A stretch of 64,000 nt of DNA. It comes from Candidatus Westeberhardia cardiocondylae (GTDB taxonomy: Bacteria > Pseudomonadota > Gammaproteobacteria > Enterobacterales > Enterobacteriaceae). This document shows, piece after piece, positions 1 through 14,913 of the stretch. The position numbers and the translations under genes are program-made. Numbering within the stretch: the first letter of the stretch is position 1; the number at the start of each line of letters is the position of its first letter. The DNA lies in contig JABYQB010000003.1 in the NCBI GenBank assembly GCA_024648785.1, forward strand, positions 1 to 64,000, in the 5' to 3' direction. Under the pieces are notes generated by a model. The model was not told the DNA's origin, did no database searches, and saw nothing but the letters and a program-made list of their open reading frames with translations.

Positions 1-320
1 TAAAATATGTAATATTATTATACAAATAGTAATATATAAAAAAATAACAAAATAAATTTTAAGAAATATTTAATTTAAATTTAAAAATTTTAATTTTACA
101 AACAATTCTGTTATATTTACAAATTAATTACATTAGACATAAATTTAAAATATTAAATAAATTATTAATTTAAAATTAAAATACATATTTATATTTTATA
201 TATTTAAAAACTAACATTTTATTATTAAGTATAAATATAATATTCTTAAAAAAATTATAATAATTCACTAAAATTTTTCTTTACAACAAAAATTGTAAAA
301 AAAATAAATACTTCATAAAA

Positions 321-1430
321 ATGAAATTTATTATTGATAGAGAAGATTTATTAAATCCATTGCAAAAAATTAGTGGTTCTTTATTACATAATTCTACATT
401 ACCAATTTTAAATTATTTATTGTTAAAGGTAATAAAAAACTATTTGTTAATAATTGTAGCAAATTTCGAAATAGAAATTATTTCAAAAATTAAATTAATA
501 CAAAAATATGAAGAAGGAAGTATAACAATACATTCAAAAAAATTTTTCAATATTTGCCGTTCTTTATCACCAGGATCAAAAATTATTATTAGTACAAAAA
601 ATAAAAAAATAATAATAAAATCAGAAAAAAGTTATTTTTTTCTTTCTACTTTACCACCATCTGAATTTCCTGTTATAAACATAGAAAAAAACATAACAAA
701 AATTGAATTTAATACTGAAAAAGTTATAAAAGAATTAATTGAATTAACATATTTTTCTATGGCAAACCAAGATATTCGTCATTATTTAAATGGAATGTTT
801 TTAAAAATCACAAATGACTATATAAAATCTGTAACAACAGACGGACATCGTTTATCAATTTGTACAATAACACATAATACAAAAATAAATAAAACACTTT
901 CCATTATTATACCAAGAAAAGGAATAATAGAACTATTTAAAATTTTAAAAAATATTAAAAACAATCCTATTAAACTAAATATTAGTAATAACAATATAAG
1001 AATTATAGCAAACAATTTTATATTTACATCCAAACTAATTGATGGATCTTTTCCACATTATAAACATATTTTACCAAAAAATAATAATATAATTTTAGAA
1101 ATAGATACTATGAAACTAAAAAATGCAATTACACGTGTATCTATATTATCTAATGAAAAATTTCGTGGTATCAGAATGAATATAACAAAAAATAACTTAA
1201 AAATTACATCAAATAATTCAAATCAAGAAGAAGCCGAAGAAACACTAGATGTAGTATATAATAATAAAGATATAGAAATTTGTTTGAATTCACGTTACAT
1301 TCTTGATATATTAAATACATTAAAATGCGAAAAAATAAAAATTTCATTAATTAATGAATATTCTAGTGTACAAATTGAAAATGTAAAAAATAAAAAATCA
1401 ATTTATATTGTTATGCCAATGAAATTATAA
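321..1430 (+). CDS. dnaN: DNA polymerase III beta sliding clamp
   Basis: 369 aa ORF, MKFIIDREDLLNPLQKISGSL... and C-terminal YIVMPMKL typical of DnaN; next to gyrB. Confidence 0.95.
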   Translation: MKFIIDREDLLNPLQKISGSLLHNSTLPILNYLLLKVIKNYLLIIVANFEIEIISKIKLIQKYEEGSITIHSKKFFNICRSLSPGSKIIISTKNKKIIIKSEKSYFFLSTLPPSEFPVINIEKNITKIEFNTEKVIKELIELTYFSMANQDIRHYLNGMFLKITNDYIKSVTTDGHRLSICTITHNTKINKTLSIIIPRKGIIELFKILKNIKNNPIKLNISNNNIRIIANNFIFTSKLIDGSFPHYKHILPKNNNIILEIDTMKLKNAITRVSILSNEKFRGIRMNITKNNLKITSNNSNQEEAEETLDVVYNNKDIEICLNSRYILDILNTLKCEKIKISLINEYSSVQIENVKNKKSIYIVMPMKL

Positions 1431-1597
1431 ATTGTACTTTAATTATAAATATACAATCATATTTATGATAAATATATATATATAAAATACCTATTAAAAT
1501 GTAAATAAACAATTTAAATAAAAATTATTAATAATTTAAAACATCAAAAAATTTATAAAAAATTAATAAATATAAATAAAAATTTATATAATAATAA

Positions 1598-4105
<2,508 letters not shown>

Positions 4106-4903
4106 CAAATTAAAATAAATTAAAAAAAATTATTTATTTTATAATATTTTCATTACATTTAAAATCATTAAAAATCACTATAAATATAAAATATTTTAAT
4201 ACAGAATAAATAAATTTATAAAATAATTTTATTAATGAATAATTAAGAAAAAAATAAAATAATCACAATATTAATAAATATTACATTATAATTATAAAAT
4301 TAATTAATCTGAAATATTCAGTTCAATTTTCTTTAATTATAAAATAAAATGGAAATTTTACATATAAAAATTAATACTCAAAAAAAATATTATACATATA
4401 CAAAACCTAATATTTATTTTTATAATATACATGTAATTATAAAGAATAATGATTTAATATTTTGTAAAAATTTAATTAAAATGTGAAAATCTTTAAAATT
4501 AATTTTGATTTAAAATTAATAATTTTATCTCATACATAAAATAATTAATAAAATTAAAATATAATAAATATATAATCTTCAAAAATACAATATTTAATTG
4601 TATTTAAAATTATCAAAGAAAACAAAAATAAACATATAATTTCTTATTTTTAAGATTCACACATTATTACTCATAATACAAAATATTCTATTAAATATAA
4701 AAATCTTAAATATTTTACAAATTCTTTAATTATAAAAATATCAACAATTCAATTGTTTAAATAAACTATTATAATATATTCAAAAAAAAATAAAATATGT
4801 AAAATTTTAAAAATTTTATTTATATAAATAAACATACAATTAAATAACATAATTGAAAAATCATAAAATATTTTAATATTTATCATTATAAGGATAAATT
4901 ATC

Positions 4904-6442
4904 ATGAATCTATTAAAATCATTAATTACAATAAGTTTTGTAACTTTTTTATCTAGAATATTAGGTTTTATTCGTGATGCTATAATAGCAAAAACATTTG
5001 GAGCTGGGATAGCAACAGACGCTTTTTTTCTTGCATTTAAATTACCAAATTTATTAAGAAGAATATTCTCAGATGGAATATTTTCGCAAATATTTATACC
5101 AATACTTGAAGAACATAAAAACAAAAAAAAAGAAACATCAATAAAAACATTAATATCTTGTACAACAGGTTTATTTATATTAATATTAATTATAACCTCA
5201 ATCATTGGAGTATTAATAGCACCATGGATTGTAATAATAATTGCCCCAGGTTTTTTAGATATACCAGAAAAATTTACTTTAACAATAAAATTACTTCGAC
5301 TCACTTTCCCTTATATTATATTAATTTCATTAGCATCTCTAGTAACAGCTGTTCTTAATACATGGAATCGTTTTCTAATACCAGCATTTTCTCCAACATT
5401 ATTAAATTTTAGTATAATAATGTTTACAATTTTTGGAACATCCTTTTTTCATCCACCAATTTTAGCACTAGCATGGGCTGTAATATTAGGAGGTTTTCTT
5501 CAACTAAGTTATCAACTTCCAGAATTAAAAAAAATAAAAATGCTTGTATTTCCAAGTTTAAAATTTAAAAATAACGAAATATGGAATATGTTAAAATCAG
5601 TAGGACCTGCCATTATTTGTGTATCAATTAATCAAATATCAAATATTATTAATACAATTTTTTCGTCATATTTAACATCAGGTTCAATATCATGGATATA
5701 TTATGCCGATCGTTTAATGGAAATACCATCAGGATTACATGGAATAGCTTTAAGCAATATTTTATTATCTGTATTATCCAGAAATTACTGTTGCGGCAAT
5801 TATAAAGAATATTCCCGTTTACTAGATTGGGGGTTAAGAATATGTTTTATACTAGGATTTCCAAGTGCAATAGTTTTAGGTATGTTAGCACATCCTTTAG
5901 TTGCAACATTATTTCAATATGGACAATTTACTTCATTTGACACACTAATGACAAAACAAGCTCTTATTAGTTACTCAATAGGAGTTATAGGTTTTCTTGG
6001 TGTTAAAGTATTAAGTCCAGCTTTTTATTCTAGAAAAGATATTAAAACTCCAATAAATATGGCAATAATTACTGTTTTATCTACTCAAATAATAAATATA
6101 GCATGTATTAACACTTTAAAACATATTAGCTTATCATTATCAATAAGTTTAGGATCTTGTATAAATTTTGCTTTACTATATTGGCAATTACGAAAAAAAA
6201 AAATATTTACACCACAACCAGGGTGGTTAAATTTTCTATTTCGTTTACTAATTGCGTCAAGTGCTATGATAATAATACTATTTATAGTATTACAAATTAT
6301 GCCGGATTGGGGGACAGGAAATATGGTTGATAGATTATTAAGATTAACTAGTGTAGTTATAATAGGTATATTATCCTATTTAACAGTATTATGGATAATA
6401 GGATTTTCCTTAAAATATTTTTCTTATTTTATAAATGATTAA
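4904..6442 (+). CDS. murJ: Lipid II flippase MurJ (MviN)
   Basis: 512 aa multi-TM; MNLLKSLITISFVTFLSRILGFIRDAIIAKTFGAG; SD-like AAGGA upstream. Confidence 0.95.
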   Translation: MNLLKSLITISFVTFLSRILGFIRDAIIAKTFGAGIATDAFFLAFKLPNLLRRIFSDGIFSQIFIPILEEHKNKKKETSIKTLISCTTGLFILILIITSIIGVLIAPWIVIIIAPGFLDIPEKFTLTIKLLRLTFPYIILISLASLVTAVLNTWNRFLIPAFSPTLLNFSIIMFTIFGTSFFHPPILALAWAVILGGFLQLSYQLPELKKIKMLVFPSLKFKNNEIWNMLKSVGPAIICVSINQISNIINTIFSSYLTSGSISWIYYADRLMEIPSGLHGIALSNILLSVLSRNYCCGNYKEYSRLLDWGLRICFILGFPSAIVLGMLAHPLVATLFQYGQFTSFDTLMTKQALISYSIGVIGFLGVKVLSPAFYSRKDIKTPINMAIITVLSTQIINIACINTLKHISLSLSISLGSCINFALLYWQLRKKKIFTPQPGWLNFLFRLLIASSAMIIILFIVLQIMPDWGTGNMVDRLLRLTSVVIIGILSYLTVLWIIGFSLKYFSYFIND

Positions 6443-6470
6443 ATTTAATTAACAAACAAAATTATATTTT

Positions 6471-8213
6471 TTACATTTTATGAACTATTTCAATACCTAA
6501 TAAATTTAATCCAATTTCCAATGTTTTAGAAATCAAAATTAATAATAAAATACGAGTTGTTCTTAACTCTTCAGTTTTAGCAAAAATAATTGGAAAATTT
6601 TCATAAAAAACAGAAAATAATACTGATAAATCGTATAAATAAGAACACAAAAGATTAGGAAAACCACGCCGATAAACAAGTAAAATAACTTCTTCAAACT
6701 TTAATAAATGTATAGCTAATTTAATCTCATGTTTCGTTTCTAATTTAATTTTACTTAAAATCAAATATTTAAAACTATATTTTTTATAATATTTTTCTAA
6801 CAAAGAAAAAATTCTAGTATAAGCATATTGTATATATAAAGAAGTATTTCCATTAAAATCTAAAACTTTATTCCAATCAAAAACATAGTTGATAGTTCTA
6901 TTTTTAGATAATTCATAATATTTTATAGCACCAATTCCAATTTTTTTTGCTAATTTTTCTAGAAGATTTTTAGAAATTTGTATATTTTTCTTTAAAATTA
7001 ATTTTTTTGCTCTTTTTATTGATTCATTTAATAAATCAACTAATTTTATTATCTTACCAGAACGTGTTTTAAATGGTTTACCATCTTTACCAAGTACCAT
7101 ACCAAATACATGATGTTCTAATAATACACCATTAGATATATAACCAGCTCTACGAGAAATTTCCCAAATTTTTATTAAATGTTGACATTGACGAAAATCA
7201 ACGTAATACACTATCCTATTAGCTTTAAAAATTTCACAACGATACTTAACAGCAGCAATATCAGTACTTGAATATAAATACGAACCATCTTTTTTTCTAA
7301 TAATTACACCAGTAAATTTTACTTTATCTTTATTAATATTATCTAAATATACAATAACAGCACCATGATCATTAAAAGCTAATCCCTTATTCTTTAAATC
7401 TTTCACAATATCAGGTAACATATAATTATACATACTTTCACCCATATAATTAATTTTGTTTAATGTAATATTCAACAAATCATAAATCTTTTGATTTTCC
7501 ATAATACTAAGACAAATTAAATTTTTCCAAATTACTCTACAATCATTATCACCATTTTGTAACTTCACAACACAATTATGTGCTTTATTAAAAAATGACA
7601 AATCACTATTATATTTTTTTCTAGCAATACTATAATAAATACCTAATTCAGATATAGAAATATTATTACTATCAATTTTCATATCTTGTAAATAAGCAAT
7701 TAACATACCAAACTGTGTTCCCCAATCTCCTACATGATTTGATCTAATTACACAATATCCCAAAAATTCAGAAATTCTAACAAAAGTGTCACCAATAATT
7801 GTTGATCTCATATGCCCAACATGCATTTCTTTAGCAATATTTGGAGACGAATAATCAACAACAATATTTTTATTTTCGGTAGAAAAAGCAATACCTAAAC
7901 GAGAAGAATGTAAAATTTTAATAAGATTTTTTGATAACCATTTAGGATTTAGAAAAATATTAATAAAACCTGGAGAAATAACATTAATATTTGAAGAAAT
8001 ATCTTTTAAATCTAAAACACTAACTATCCTTTTTGCTAATTCTAAAGAAGAAAATCCAATATTTTTAGCAATCTTCATTATTCCATCAACCTGATAATCT
8101 CCATATTCATCCCTCTTAGATGGATGTACTTTCAATTCAAAATCTATAGATAATTTTGTTACAATAAATAATGCTTTGTTAATTTTTTTCGATAAAATAT
8201 AACTAATATTCAT
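6471..8213 (-). CDS. argS: Arginyl-tRNA synthetase
   Basis: SSPNIAKEMHVGHMRSTIIGD class I signature; start trimmed to MNISYIL by homology to E. coli MNIQALL. Confidence 0.95.
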   Translation of the reverse strand: MNISYILSKKINKALFIVTKLSIDFELKVHPSKRDEYGDYQVDGIMKIAKNIGFSSLELAKRIVSVLDLKDISSNINVISPGFINIFLNPKWLSKNLIKILHSSRLGIAFSTENKNIVVDYSSPNIAKEMHVGHMRSTIIGDTFVRISEFLGYCVIRSNHVGDWGTQFGMLIAYLQDMKIDSNNISISELGIYYSIARKKYNSDLSFFNKAHNCVVKLQNGDNDCRVIWKNLICLSIMENQKIYDLLNITLNKINYMGESMYNYMLPDIVKDLKNKGLAFNDHGAVIVYLDNINKDKVKFTGVIIRKKDGSYLYSSTDIAAVKYRCEIFKANRIVYYVDFRQCQHLIKIWEISRRAGYISNGVLLEHHVFGMVLGKDGKPFKTRSGKIIKLVDLLNESIKRAKKLILKKNIQISKNLLEKLAKKIGIGAIKYYELSKNRTINYVFDWNKVLDFNGNTSLYIQYAYTRIFSLLEKYYKKYSFKYLILSKIKLETKHEIKLAIHLLKFEEVILLVYRRGFPNLLCSYLYDLSVLFSVFYENFPIIFAKTEELRTTRILLLILISKTLEIGLNLLGIEIVHKM

Positions 8214-8868
8214 ATTAAACAATATTCTTCAATATTTTAAAATAATTAAAATTTTTAAACAAAATATAAATATTAAAACATTTAAATTTCAATTAAATAA
8301 ACTTTAAAAAATTTAATTTAATAAAATTACATACAAATTTATTATAAAATTTTCATAATAAATATGATAATTAAGTATAATTAGTATCTAAATAATACAA
8401 ACAAATATTGTAATTATTCATAAAAAATATATATAAGAATAAAATAATTACTTTAAACTAATTTAATATATTTAAATATATAATAAAAAATTAAAATTAA
8501 TATTTAAAATTATATAAATTATAAATATTATTTAAACATGTAAAATAAAATATTTATTTTTTAATAAATAAAATAAACTAATTTAATAATTAATAATATA
8601 AAACATTATAATAAATTATAAATAACATAATCAATACTATTATTTTAAATAAATACATATATTTAAAAAAACACAATATATTTTGATCAAATTTTTTGTT
8701 AGAATCAAAATTATATTATTATATAAATTAATATCTATTTTTAATAAAATATATTAATTATATTTTTGATATATTAAATTTATTTCTAAAAACATTATTA
8801 ATTATTTTATTAATATAAAATATTAAATTTATATTATAAAATCTAAATAAATATATTAAAATAAAATT

Positions 8869-10587
8869 ATGAATATTCTATATTGCGGTCAATTAAATAA
8901 AACACATATTAATAAAAAAGTTACACTATATGGCTGGGTAAATAATTTCAGAAATCTTGGAAATATTATTTTTATTGAAATAAGAGATTGGACTGGAATT
9001 ATACAAATATTTGTTAATATTAACAAAAAAGAAATTTTTCTACAAGCTTCTAAAGTACGTCATGAATTTTGTGTAAAAGTACAAGGTATAGTTTGTGTAA
9101 GACCAAAAAATCAAATTAATCACAATATGTCAACTGGATTCATAGAAATTTGTACAACAAATCTTATTATTTTAAATGAATCTAAACCTCTACCAATAGA
9201 CAATAATAAAAAGAATATTGAAGAAAAACGATTAAAATTTCGTTATCTTGATCTACGTAGACCTATAATGATAAATAGATTAAAAACAAGGGCAAAAGTT
9301 AATAATATTGTGCGAAACTTTATGAACACAAATAAATTTTTGGAAATAGAAACACCAATTTTAAGTAAAATAACATTGGAGGGGGCAAAAAATTTTTTAA
9401 TTAAAACACAACAAGAAAAATTTTTTTCTTTGCCACAATCACCCCAAATTTTTAAACAACTTCTTATGATATCAGGATTTAATCGTTATTATCAAATAAC
9501 AAAATGTTTTAGAAATGAAGATTCACGTTCTGATAGACAACCAGAATTTACACAAATTGATATAGAAGCATCTTTTACAACATCAAAAAAGATTATAAAA
9601 ATAACAGAAAAACTTATATGTAAAATTTGGAAAAAAATTCTTGGAATAAAACTTAAAAAGTTCCAACAAATAACTTATTATAATTCTATAAAAAAATTCG
9701 GTTCTGATAAACCAGATCTAAGAAATCCAATAGAATTTTATGATATAACCAATATCATAAAAAATGACAAATTAAAAATGATTTTTGAATTAGATAATAT
9801 AAAACATAAAATTATTTCAATGCGCTTACCAAATTGTATTAAATTTAATCAACAAGTAATTGATAATTACTATAAATATAAAAAACTTTATAAAATAAAA
9901 AATAAAGAAATATTATGGATAAAAATTTATCAATATCATAATGAAACATATGAAATTAAAAGTTCAATAATAAACATTATAAATCAAAAAACTATAAATA
10001 ATATTATAATTAAAAGTAAAGGTTGTGTTGGTGATACTCTTATATTACTTCATTTTAATAATGATAAAAATATCATAAAATATATGAATAAATTAAGAAT
10101 AAATTTTATTAAAAATTTAAATATTATAAATAATGAAAAATGGTCACCATTATGGATAATAAATTTTCCTATGTTTAAACAACTAGATGATAAAACAATA
10201 ATACCAACACATCATCCGTTTTCTGCTCCAAAAAAAATTAAAAATATAAATAATTTAATAAAACGTCCTTTATCGATTATATCAGACTCCTATGACATGA
10301 TAATTAATGGATACGAAATTGGAAGTGGTTCAGTACGAATAAATACAAGTAAAATGCAAAAAATAATTTTTGACATATTAAATCTTAATACAAAACAACA
10401 AAAAAAAATGTTTGACTTCTTTTTGAATGCATTGAAATATGGTACCCCACCACATGCAGGTTTCGCGTTTGGTTTAGATAGAATAATGATGTTATTAACA
10501 AATACAAATAATATACGTGATATTATCGCATTTCCAAAAACAACGTCAGGAATTGATCTTATGACAGATTCACCAAATTATCTGTAA
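8869..10587 (+). CDS. aspS: Aspartyl-tRNA synthetase
   Basis: 572 aa; LPQSPQIFKQLLMISGFNRYYQITKCFRNEDSRSDRQPEFTQID; C-terminal GFAFGLDRIMMLL. Confidence 0.95.
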   Translation: MNILYCGQLNKTHINKKVTLYGWVNNFRNLGNIIFIEIRDWTGIIQIFVNINKKEIFLQASKVRHEFCVKVQGIVCVRPKNQINHNMSTGFIEICTTNLIILNESKPLPIDNNKKNIEEKRLKFRYLDLRRPIMINRLKTRAKVNNIVRNFMNTNKFLEIETPILSKITLEGAKNFLIKTQQEKFFSLPQSPQIFKQLLMISGFNRYYQITKCFRNEDSRSDRQPEFTQIDIEASFTTSKKIIKITEKLICKIWKKILGIKLKKFQQITYYNSIKKFGSDKPDLRNPIEFYDITNIIKNDKLKMIFELDNIKHKIISMRLPNCIKFNQQVIDNYYKYKKLYKIKNKEILWIKIYQYHNETYEIKSSIINIINQKTINNIIIKSKGCVGDTLILLHFNNDKNIIKYMNKLRINFIKNLNIINNEKWSPLWIINFPMFKQLDDKTIIPTHHPFSAPKKIKNINNLIKRPLSIISDSYDMIINGYEIGSGSVRINTSKMQKIIFDILNLNTKQQKKMFDFFLNALKYGTPPHAGFAFGLDRIMMLLTNTNNIRDIIAFPKTTSGIDLMTDSPNYL

Positions 10588-10878
10588 TAAATTACATATA
10601 ATTTCAAAAAACTATCCATTATATATTTTTTATTTACAAATTACATAAATAAAATAAAAAAATTAAATATTACACTTATTTATAATATTAATAATTTAAT
10701 ATATATAAAAATAAATAATTTTATATTTACTTTATTAAAAATTATGAAAATATAAAAAATTTTAAAATACTTTAAATTTATAAATTATTAATAAAAATTA
10801 AATTAATTATTAAATAACTTTAAATATATATACATTTATTACATAACATTTGTTTAAAATGAAAATATTGAGGGAAAA

Positions 10879-11598
10879 ATGTCAGGTCATAACAAATGGT
10901 CAAAAATAAAACATAAAAAAACTTTAAAAGACAAAAAAAAAGGAGAAAAATTTACTAAAATCATTAAAAAATTAAAAAATACATATATATTATCCAAATC
11001 AAATTCAAATCTTAACTCAAAAGTACAATCATTAATAAATAAAGCTTTATCAAATAATATATCAAGAAAAACATTATATAATGCTATTACAAATAATAAA
11101 AATAAAAAAAAAATAAATATAACTTATGAAGGATATGGCCCTGGTGGAATAGCAATAATATTACAATGTTATAGTGAAAATAAAAATAAAACATTACAAG
11201 AACTACGGTGTGCTTTTAAAAAATTTGGAGGAAAATTAGGTAATACTGGATCAGTAATGCATTTATTTAAAACAATAGGAGTAATAAAATTAACAAATAA
11301 AAAAAACAGTAAAATTACTGAAGATAAAATAATAGAAATAGCAATAAAAATTTTAGCAAAAGATATAATATTCAAAAAAAACAATAAAATTATAATTTAT
11401 ACAACAAAAAAAAATTTTGAAAATTCAAAATTAAAATTAATATCATATGGATTAACTATAATATCATCAAAAATAATAAATATTCCTATTAATAAAATTA
11501 GTACAAATATAAAAGATAATTTAAAATTTTCTTTATTAATAAAGATGATAAAAAATTTTATCGAAATAAAAAAAATATATCATAATGGAAATTGTTAA
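10879..11598 (+). CDS. yebC: YebC/TACO1 family regulator or translation factor
   Basis: MSGHNKWSKIKHKK..., YEGYGPGGIAI; downstream of aspS as in E. coli. Confidence 0.93.
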   Translation: MSGHNKWSKIKHKKTLKDKKKGEKFTKIIKKLKNTYILSKSNSNLNSKVQSLINKALSNNISRKTLYNAITNNKNKKKINITYEGYGPGGIAIILQCYSENKNKTLQELRCAFKKFGGKLGNTGSVMHLFKTIGVIKLTNKKNSKITEDKIIEIAIKILAKDIIFKKNNKIIIYTTKKNFENSKLKLISYGLTIISSKIINIPINKISTNIKDNLKFSLLIKMIKNFIEIKKIYHNGNC

Positions 11599-11891
11599 TA
11601 ATATTTTTTTAAAATTTAAAATATGAAAAATATAAAAAATGTTTAAAAAATACTACAATGATATTGTTTAATTTTACAAAATATAAAATTTATTAAAAAT
11701 ATGAAATTTATATTTAATTTATTAAATACTTTGAATATTCACTTTTTAATACGTATACATTACAATAAACAATTAAAATATTTTTTGTCAAAATATTTAA
11801 ATAAAATTAAAAATTTTAATAAAATAAATCAATATAAACATTAATTTTTTAAAGTTTTACATATAAATGTCATAATTACTTTTAATTAAAT

Positions 11892-13358
11892 ATGGAATAT
11901 AACAAATTATATAAAAAAAATAATAAAAATATATTCAAACAACCAAAACTATTTTATTTAATTTTTTCAATTGAAATATGGGAAAGATTTGGATATTATG
12001 GATTACAAGGAATATTTACAATATATTTAGTAAAAATGCTAGGATTATCAGAATCTGCATCTATTACTCTTTTTTCATCTTTTAGTGCATTGTCTTGCGG
12101 TTTTGTTGCAATAGGTGGTTGGTTAGGTGATAAAATATTAGGAACAAAACGAGTTATTACTCTTGGATTAATAGTATTAATTTTTGGATATAGTATGATA
12201 GCATTCTCAGAACACAGAATGTCCATAGTATATTTAGGTATGTCAACTATAGCCATAGGAAGTGGATTATTTAAAGCAAACCCATCAGCTTTATTATCAA
12301 CATGTTATAAAAAAGAAGATCCAAGATTAGATAGTGCTTTTACTATGTATTACATGGCAATTAATATTGGTTCATTTATATCAATGTTATTAACGCCTTG
12401 GATAGCAGTACATCATGGATGGAGTGTTGCTTTTTCCACTAGTATAGTAGGTATGATAATCACATTATTAAATTTTATTTTATTTAAAAACATAATTCAA
12501 AAATTTGGATCAAAACCAGATTTTACATCATTAAAATGGAATTTTTTATTCATAGTTATAATTGGTATAATTTTATTAATACCATTATCTTCTTGGTTAT
12601 TATACAACCCAAACATAACAAGAGCTACATTATTAATAACAACAATAATTGTTTTCATAATATTATTTTATGAAACAACACAACTTTATGGTATAAGAAA
12701 AAAAAAAATGTTAGCAGCAATTATTATGATGTTAGAAGCAATAATATTTTTCATATTATACAGTCAAATGCCAACATCATTAAATTTTTTTGCTATTCAT
12801 AACGTAGAAAAATATATATTTGGTATACAATTTGAACCAGAACAATATCAAGCACTAAATCCATTTTGGATTATTATTACTAGCCCTTTATTAACTATTA
12901 TATACAATAAAATTGGTGATAAATTTTCAATTCCATTTAAATTCGCTGTTGGTATGGCATTTTGTTCAATTTCATTCTTAATACTATCACTTGGAATACA
13001 ATTAACAGATGAATCAAGTATTGTTTCAATATATTGGCTAATTTTTAGTTATGCTTTACAAAGCATTGGAGAACTTATGATATCTGGTTTAGGACTTGCT
13101 ATGATAGCAAAACTTGTTCCAAAAAGATTAATGGGGTTCATTATGGGTTCATGGTTTCTAACTACAGCTACTTCTGCAATTATTGCTGGGTTTATTGCAA
13201 ATCTATCCGCTATTCCAAATTCATTAAATGATCCTAAAAAATCTATTATACTATATAATCAAGTATTCATAAAAATAGGAATTTTTTCAGGAATTATATC
13301 TATATTAATGTTATTTTTTGCTCCTAAAATAATTCAGCTCCTAAAAATGAAAAATTAA
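11892..13358 (+). CDS. dtpA: POT-family di/tripeptide:proton symporter, DtpA-like
   Basis: [32 protein letters not shown] (ExxERFxYY motif), [48 protein letters not shown]; close to E. coli DtpA; near tyrS as in E. coli. Confidence 0.93.
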   Translation: MEYNKLYKKNNKNIFKQPKLFYLIFSIEIWERFGYYGLQGIFTIYLVKMLGLSESASITLFSSFSALSCGFVAIGGWLGDKILGTKRVITLGLIVLIFGYSMIAFSEHRMSIVYLGMSTIAIGSGLFKANPSALLSTCYKKEDPRLDSAFTMYYMAINIGSFISMLLTPWIAVHHGWSVAFSTSIVGMIITLLNFILFKNIIQKFGSKPDFTSLKWNFLFIVIIGIILLIPLSSWLLYNPNITRATLLITTIIVFIILFYETTQLYGIRKKKMLAAIIMMLEAIIFFILYSQMPTSLNFFAIHNVEKYIFGIQFEPEQYQALNPFWIIITSPLLTIIYNKIGDKFSIPFKFAVGMAFCSISFLILSLGIQLTDESSIVSIYWLIFSYALQSIGELMISGLGLAMIAKLVPKRLMGFIMGSWFLTTATSAIIAGFIANLSAIPNSLNDPKKSIILYNQVFIKIGIFSGIISILMLFFAPKIIQLLKMKN

Positions 13359-13608
13359 TTTCTAATACCAATAAAGCATAAACAAATTATTTATCTTATA
13401 AAATAAATTATCAAACTTTTTTCAAATTAATTAATTAATTTCTATGTAAATAAATTTAAAAAAATATTTGTTTAATATTTTTAGTATTAAATTATTTATA
13501 TATTTAAATATTTTTTAAATATATTTTTAATTCAAATAAAATAATATTATTTAAACAATTAAATTATATAAACTAAAATATTAAATATTTAAAAATAAAA
13601 TAGATATT

Positions 13609-14913
13609 TTATTTCCAATAAATTATCCTATAATTTTTTTTTCCTCTACACAATAAAGTATAATGATTATATTTTATATCATTACTTGCAAATACATATT
13701 TTTTATTATTCTGTTTTTTAAAATTTACTGATATTGCATTAGATTCAATCATATTTTTAGCTTCTCTATTAGAGATAGCTAAATTAGTAATTATTAAAGA
13801 TTTCTGTAAACTAATATCGTTATTTTTTTTTAAAAATACAGTTGGTATTCCATCCTGAACAAATTGTTCAAAAACACTTTTAGTTAAATTTTTTTCTGCA
13901 TTTAAAGAAAACAAATTTTTTGTGATTCTTTCAGCTAAAAACAATCCATATTTTCCATGAACTAATTTAGTAACATATTTTGCTAATATATACTGAGGCT
14001 TACAAAACAAAATATTATCTTTAACAAAAACATTTTTATTCTTATTCTTTTTTAACTCCATAATATCCATTAAATCAATAAAAGTAAAAAATTTTAAAAA
14101 ATTATAAACATCATTATCAGAAACATTTATCCAAAATTGATAAAAATCAAATATACTAGTTTTTTTTGAATCTAACCATAACATTTTTCCTGAATTATTT
14201 TTACCAAATTTAGTACCATCAACCCTTGTAATAAGGGGGGTTGTTAATCCATATACAATATTACTATACAATCTATGTATTAAATTAATACCAGAAGTAA
14301 TATTACCCCATTGATCTGAACCACCTATCTGCAAAGTAGCATTATATTTTTGATATAAAAATGAAAAATCATACCCCTGTAAAATATTATAAGAAAATTC
14401 TGTAAAAGTTATTCCATAACCAATATTATTTAATCTATTCTTAATAGATTTTTTATTAATCATATAATTAATAGAAAAATTTTTACCAATATTGCGTAAA
14501 AAATATAATATATTCATATCTTTAAACCAATCATAATTATTAACAATAATAGCACTATTTTTCCCACAATTAAAATTAAGAAAACGCTTAACTTGTTTTA
14601 CAATATTTATTGTATTATTTTGAATGTATTCAAAATTATATAATTTACGTTCATACATTCTAAAACTTGGATCTCCAATTAAAGCAGTAGCCCCACCTAA
14701 TAAAATAATTGGTCTATGACCAAGCAATTGAAATCTTTTCAAACATAATAACAATACAATATGACCAATATGTAAACTATCATTAGTTGGATCAAAGCCA
14801 CAATATAAAGTGATAGAATTATTTTCTAAAAAATTTACTAATTTTTCACGATTTGAAATTTGAAAAATTAAACCTCTATCTTCAAAATATTTTATTAAAT
14901 TATGTACTTTCAC
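13609..14913 (-). CDS. tyrS: Tyrosyl-tRNA synthetase
   Basis: 434 aa; YCGFDPTNDSLHIGHIV, GSDQWGNITSGINLI, KFGKNNSG. Confidence 0.95.
   Translation of the reverse strand: MKVHNLIKYFEDRGLIFQISNREKLVNFLENNSITLYCGFDPTNDSLHIGHIVLLLCLKRFQLLGHRPIILLGGATALIGDPSFRMYERKLYNFEYIQNNTINIVKQVKRFLNFNCGKNSAIIVNNYDWFKDMNILYFLRNIGKNFSINYMINKKSIKNRLNNIGYGITFTEFSYNILQGYDFSFLYQKYNATLQIGGSDQWGNITSGINLIHRLYSNIVYGLTTPLITRVDGTKFGKNNSGKMLWLDSKKTSIFDFYQFWINVSDNDVYNFLKFFTFIDLMDIMELKKNKNKNVFVKDNILFCKPQYILAKYVTKLVHGKYGLFLAERITKNLFSLNAEKNLTKSVFEQFVQDGIPTVFLKKNNDISLQKSLIITNLAISNREAKNMIESNAISVNFKKQNNKKYVFASNDIKYNHYTLLCRGKKNYRIIYWK

Noticed and set aside
1-320. Possible oriC upstream of dnaN
   Set aside because: No DnaA boxes or repeat clusters seen; just A/T-rich spacer, and local C>G composition does not change sign.
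4349-4486. 45 aa plus-strand ORF MEILHIKINTQKKYYTYTKPNIYFYN...
   Set aside because: Low-complexity, AT-background-like codons, no recognisable family; more likely chance or pseudogene remnant.
4873-5304. 143 aa minus-strand ORF over the murJ start
   Set aside because: Antisense to conserved murJ sequence, no family resemblance.
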